Source: Nitrospirota bacterium
GTDB lineage: Bacteria > Nitrospirota > Thermodesulfovibrionia > Thermodesulfovibrionales > JdFR-85
Length of the DNA: 5,309 bases
Direction of reading: 5' to 3'
Assembly (NCBI GenBank): GCA_003232715.1
Contig: QIJG01000177.1
Coordinates: 1 to 5,309, forward strand
The stretch's first letter is position 1. Each line of letters begins with the position of its first letter. A program made the position numbers and the translations under genes. Shown here in pieces: positions 5,019-5,309 of this stretch. The notes under the pieces are model-generated. The model saw nothing but the letters and a program-made list of their open reading frames with translations. It made no database searches and was not told the DNA's origin.

Positions 5019-5309
5019 AGTTTTTATTAATCCTCCTGTTTGCTATTTCTTTTTTCTCCTGCAGTTTGCCCAGAATAGTTGTGATTGATGACCCACTTAC
5101 ACCTGAAGAACACATCAACCTCGGGGTCATTTATGAAAAAAAGGGCCAGTATGATGAGGCGATAAGCGAATATAAAAAGGCTTCGGAAACTTTACCCGTA
5201 GCATATTTATATATGGGTAATGCCTCTTTCCTGAAAGGGGATTTAAAGGGAGCCGAGGAGTTTTACAGGAAGGCCATTCGTGAGGAGCCTGCAAATGCCG
5301 ATGCAATGA
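4976..5309 (+). CDS. TPR-repeat probable lipoprotein, 3'-truncated by window edge
   Basis: The frame is open from the ATG at 4976 to the window end, giving 111 visible residues; the stop lies outside. An N-terminal charged stretch (1-15) is followed by a hydrophobic core, FLLILLFAISFFS (16-28), and Cys29. FFSC is a weak lipobox (Ser at -1, but Phe at -3), so it is either a lipoprotein or a plain secreted protein. Two TPR units follow: 44-74 (EEHINLGVIYEKKGQYDEAI and on, ending LP) and 75-106 (VAYLYMGNASFLKGDLKGAE and on), with the usual Leu-Gly-Tyr, Ala and Pro pattern; more repeats probably continue outside. TPRs are protein-binding scaffolds. The first 43 bases overlap the C39 peptidase gene in another frame. 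AGAGG (4969-4973) is only 2 bases before the ATG, so TTG at 4994 is a possible alternative start. Overlap and shared location suggest a working partner of the peptidase. The product is clear in type but not in function. Confidence 0.82.
   Translation, partial: MGKNRLLDITHKTLEFLLILLFAISFFSCSLPRIVVIDDPLTPEEHINLGVIYEKKGQYDEAISEYKKASETLPVAYLYMGNASFLKGDLKGAEEFYRKAIREEPANADAM

Overview
The window reads as ordinary bacterial chromosome of a diderm (two-membrane) organism. All genes lie on the + strand and are tightly packed, with moderate GC content and Shine-Dalgarno (SD) sites that match the usual anti-SD. The gene content (a minimal mlaE-mlaF-mlaD set with a long barrel-tailed MlaD, and a PA2779/PA2778-like pair) fits Nitrospirota or a deltaproteobacterial-type lineage better than an enteric bacterium. 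That placement is inference; the window holds no rRNA or other phylogenetic marker.

Layout. Positions 1-902 are the 3' four-fifths of an alanine racemase gene (alr), cut by the window edge. Positions 955-4047 are a three-gene lipid transport operon: the MlaE permease, the MlaF ATPase, and a 498-residue MlaD. This MlaD carries an N-terminal anchor, one MCE domain, about 180 residues of helix and a C-terminal beta-rich domain that looks like an outer-membrane barrel. No mlaA, mlaB or mlaC is present. The 76-bp gap at 4048-4123 holds a long imperfect hairpin, three GTTATNN heptads and a near-perfect SD. Positions 4124 to the end are a second overlapping group: a PA2779-like small membrane protein, a C39-like cysteine peptidase lipoprotein, and a TPR lipoprotein cut by the right edge.

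How the genes work together. MlaE and MlaF would form the inner-membrane ABC transporter. MlaD would gather lipid at the outer face of the inner membrane and, through its helices and C-terminal barrel, could reach the outer membrane by itself, replacing the soluble MlaC shuttle and the MlaA lipoprotein. This is the architecture reported for the Veillonella parvula Mla system. The second group looks like a surface or periplasmic processing unit of unknown purpose: a peptidase and a TPR protein, both probably lipid-anchored, beside a small protein whose C-terminus has a Gly-Gly / membrane-helix / basic layout. Alr supplies D-alanine for peptidoglycan, so the whole window concerns the cell envelope, though the neighbouring systems need not be functionally linked.

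The most interesting points are the barrel-tailed MlaD and the possible substrate-peptidase relation of the PA2779-like/C39 pair. No mobile element, CRISPR array, tRNA or rRNA was seen.
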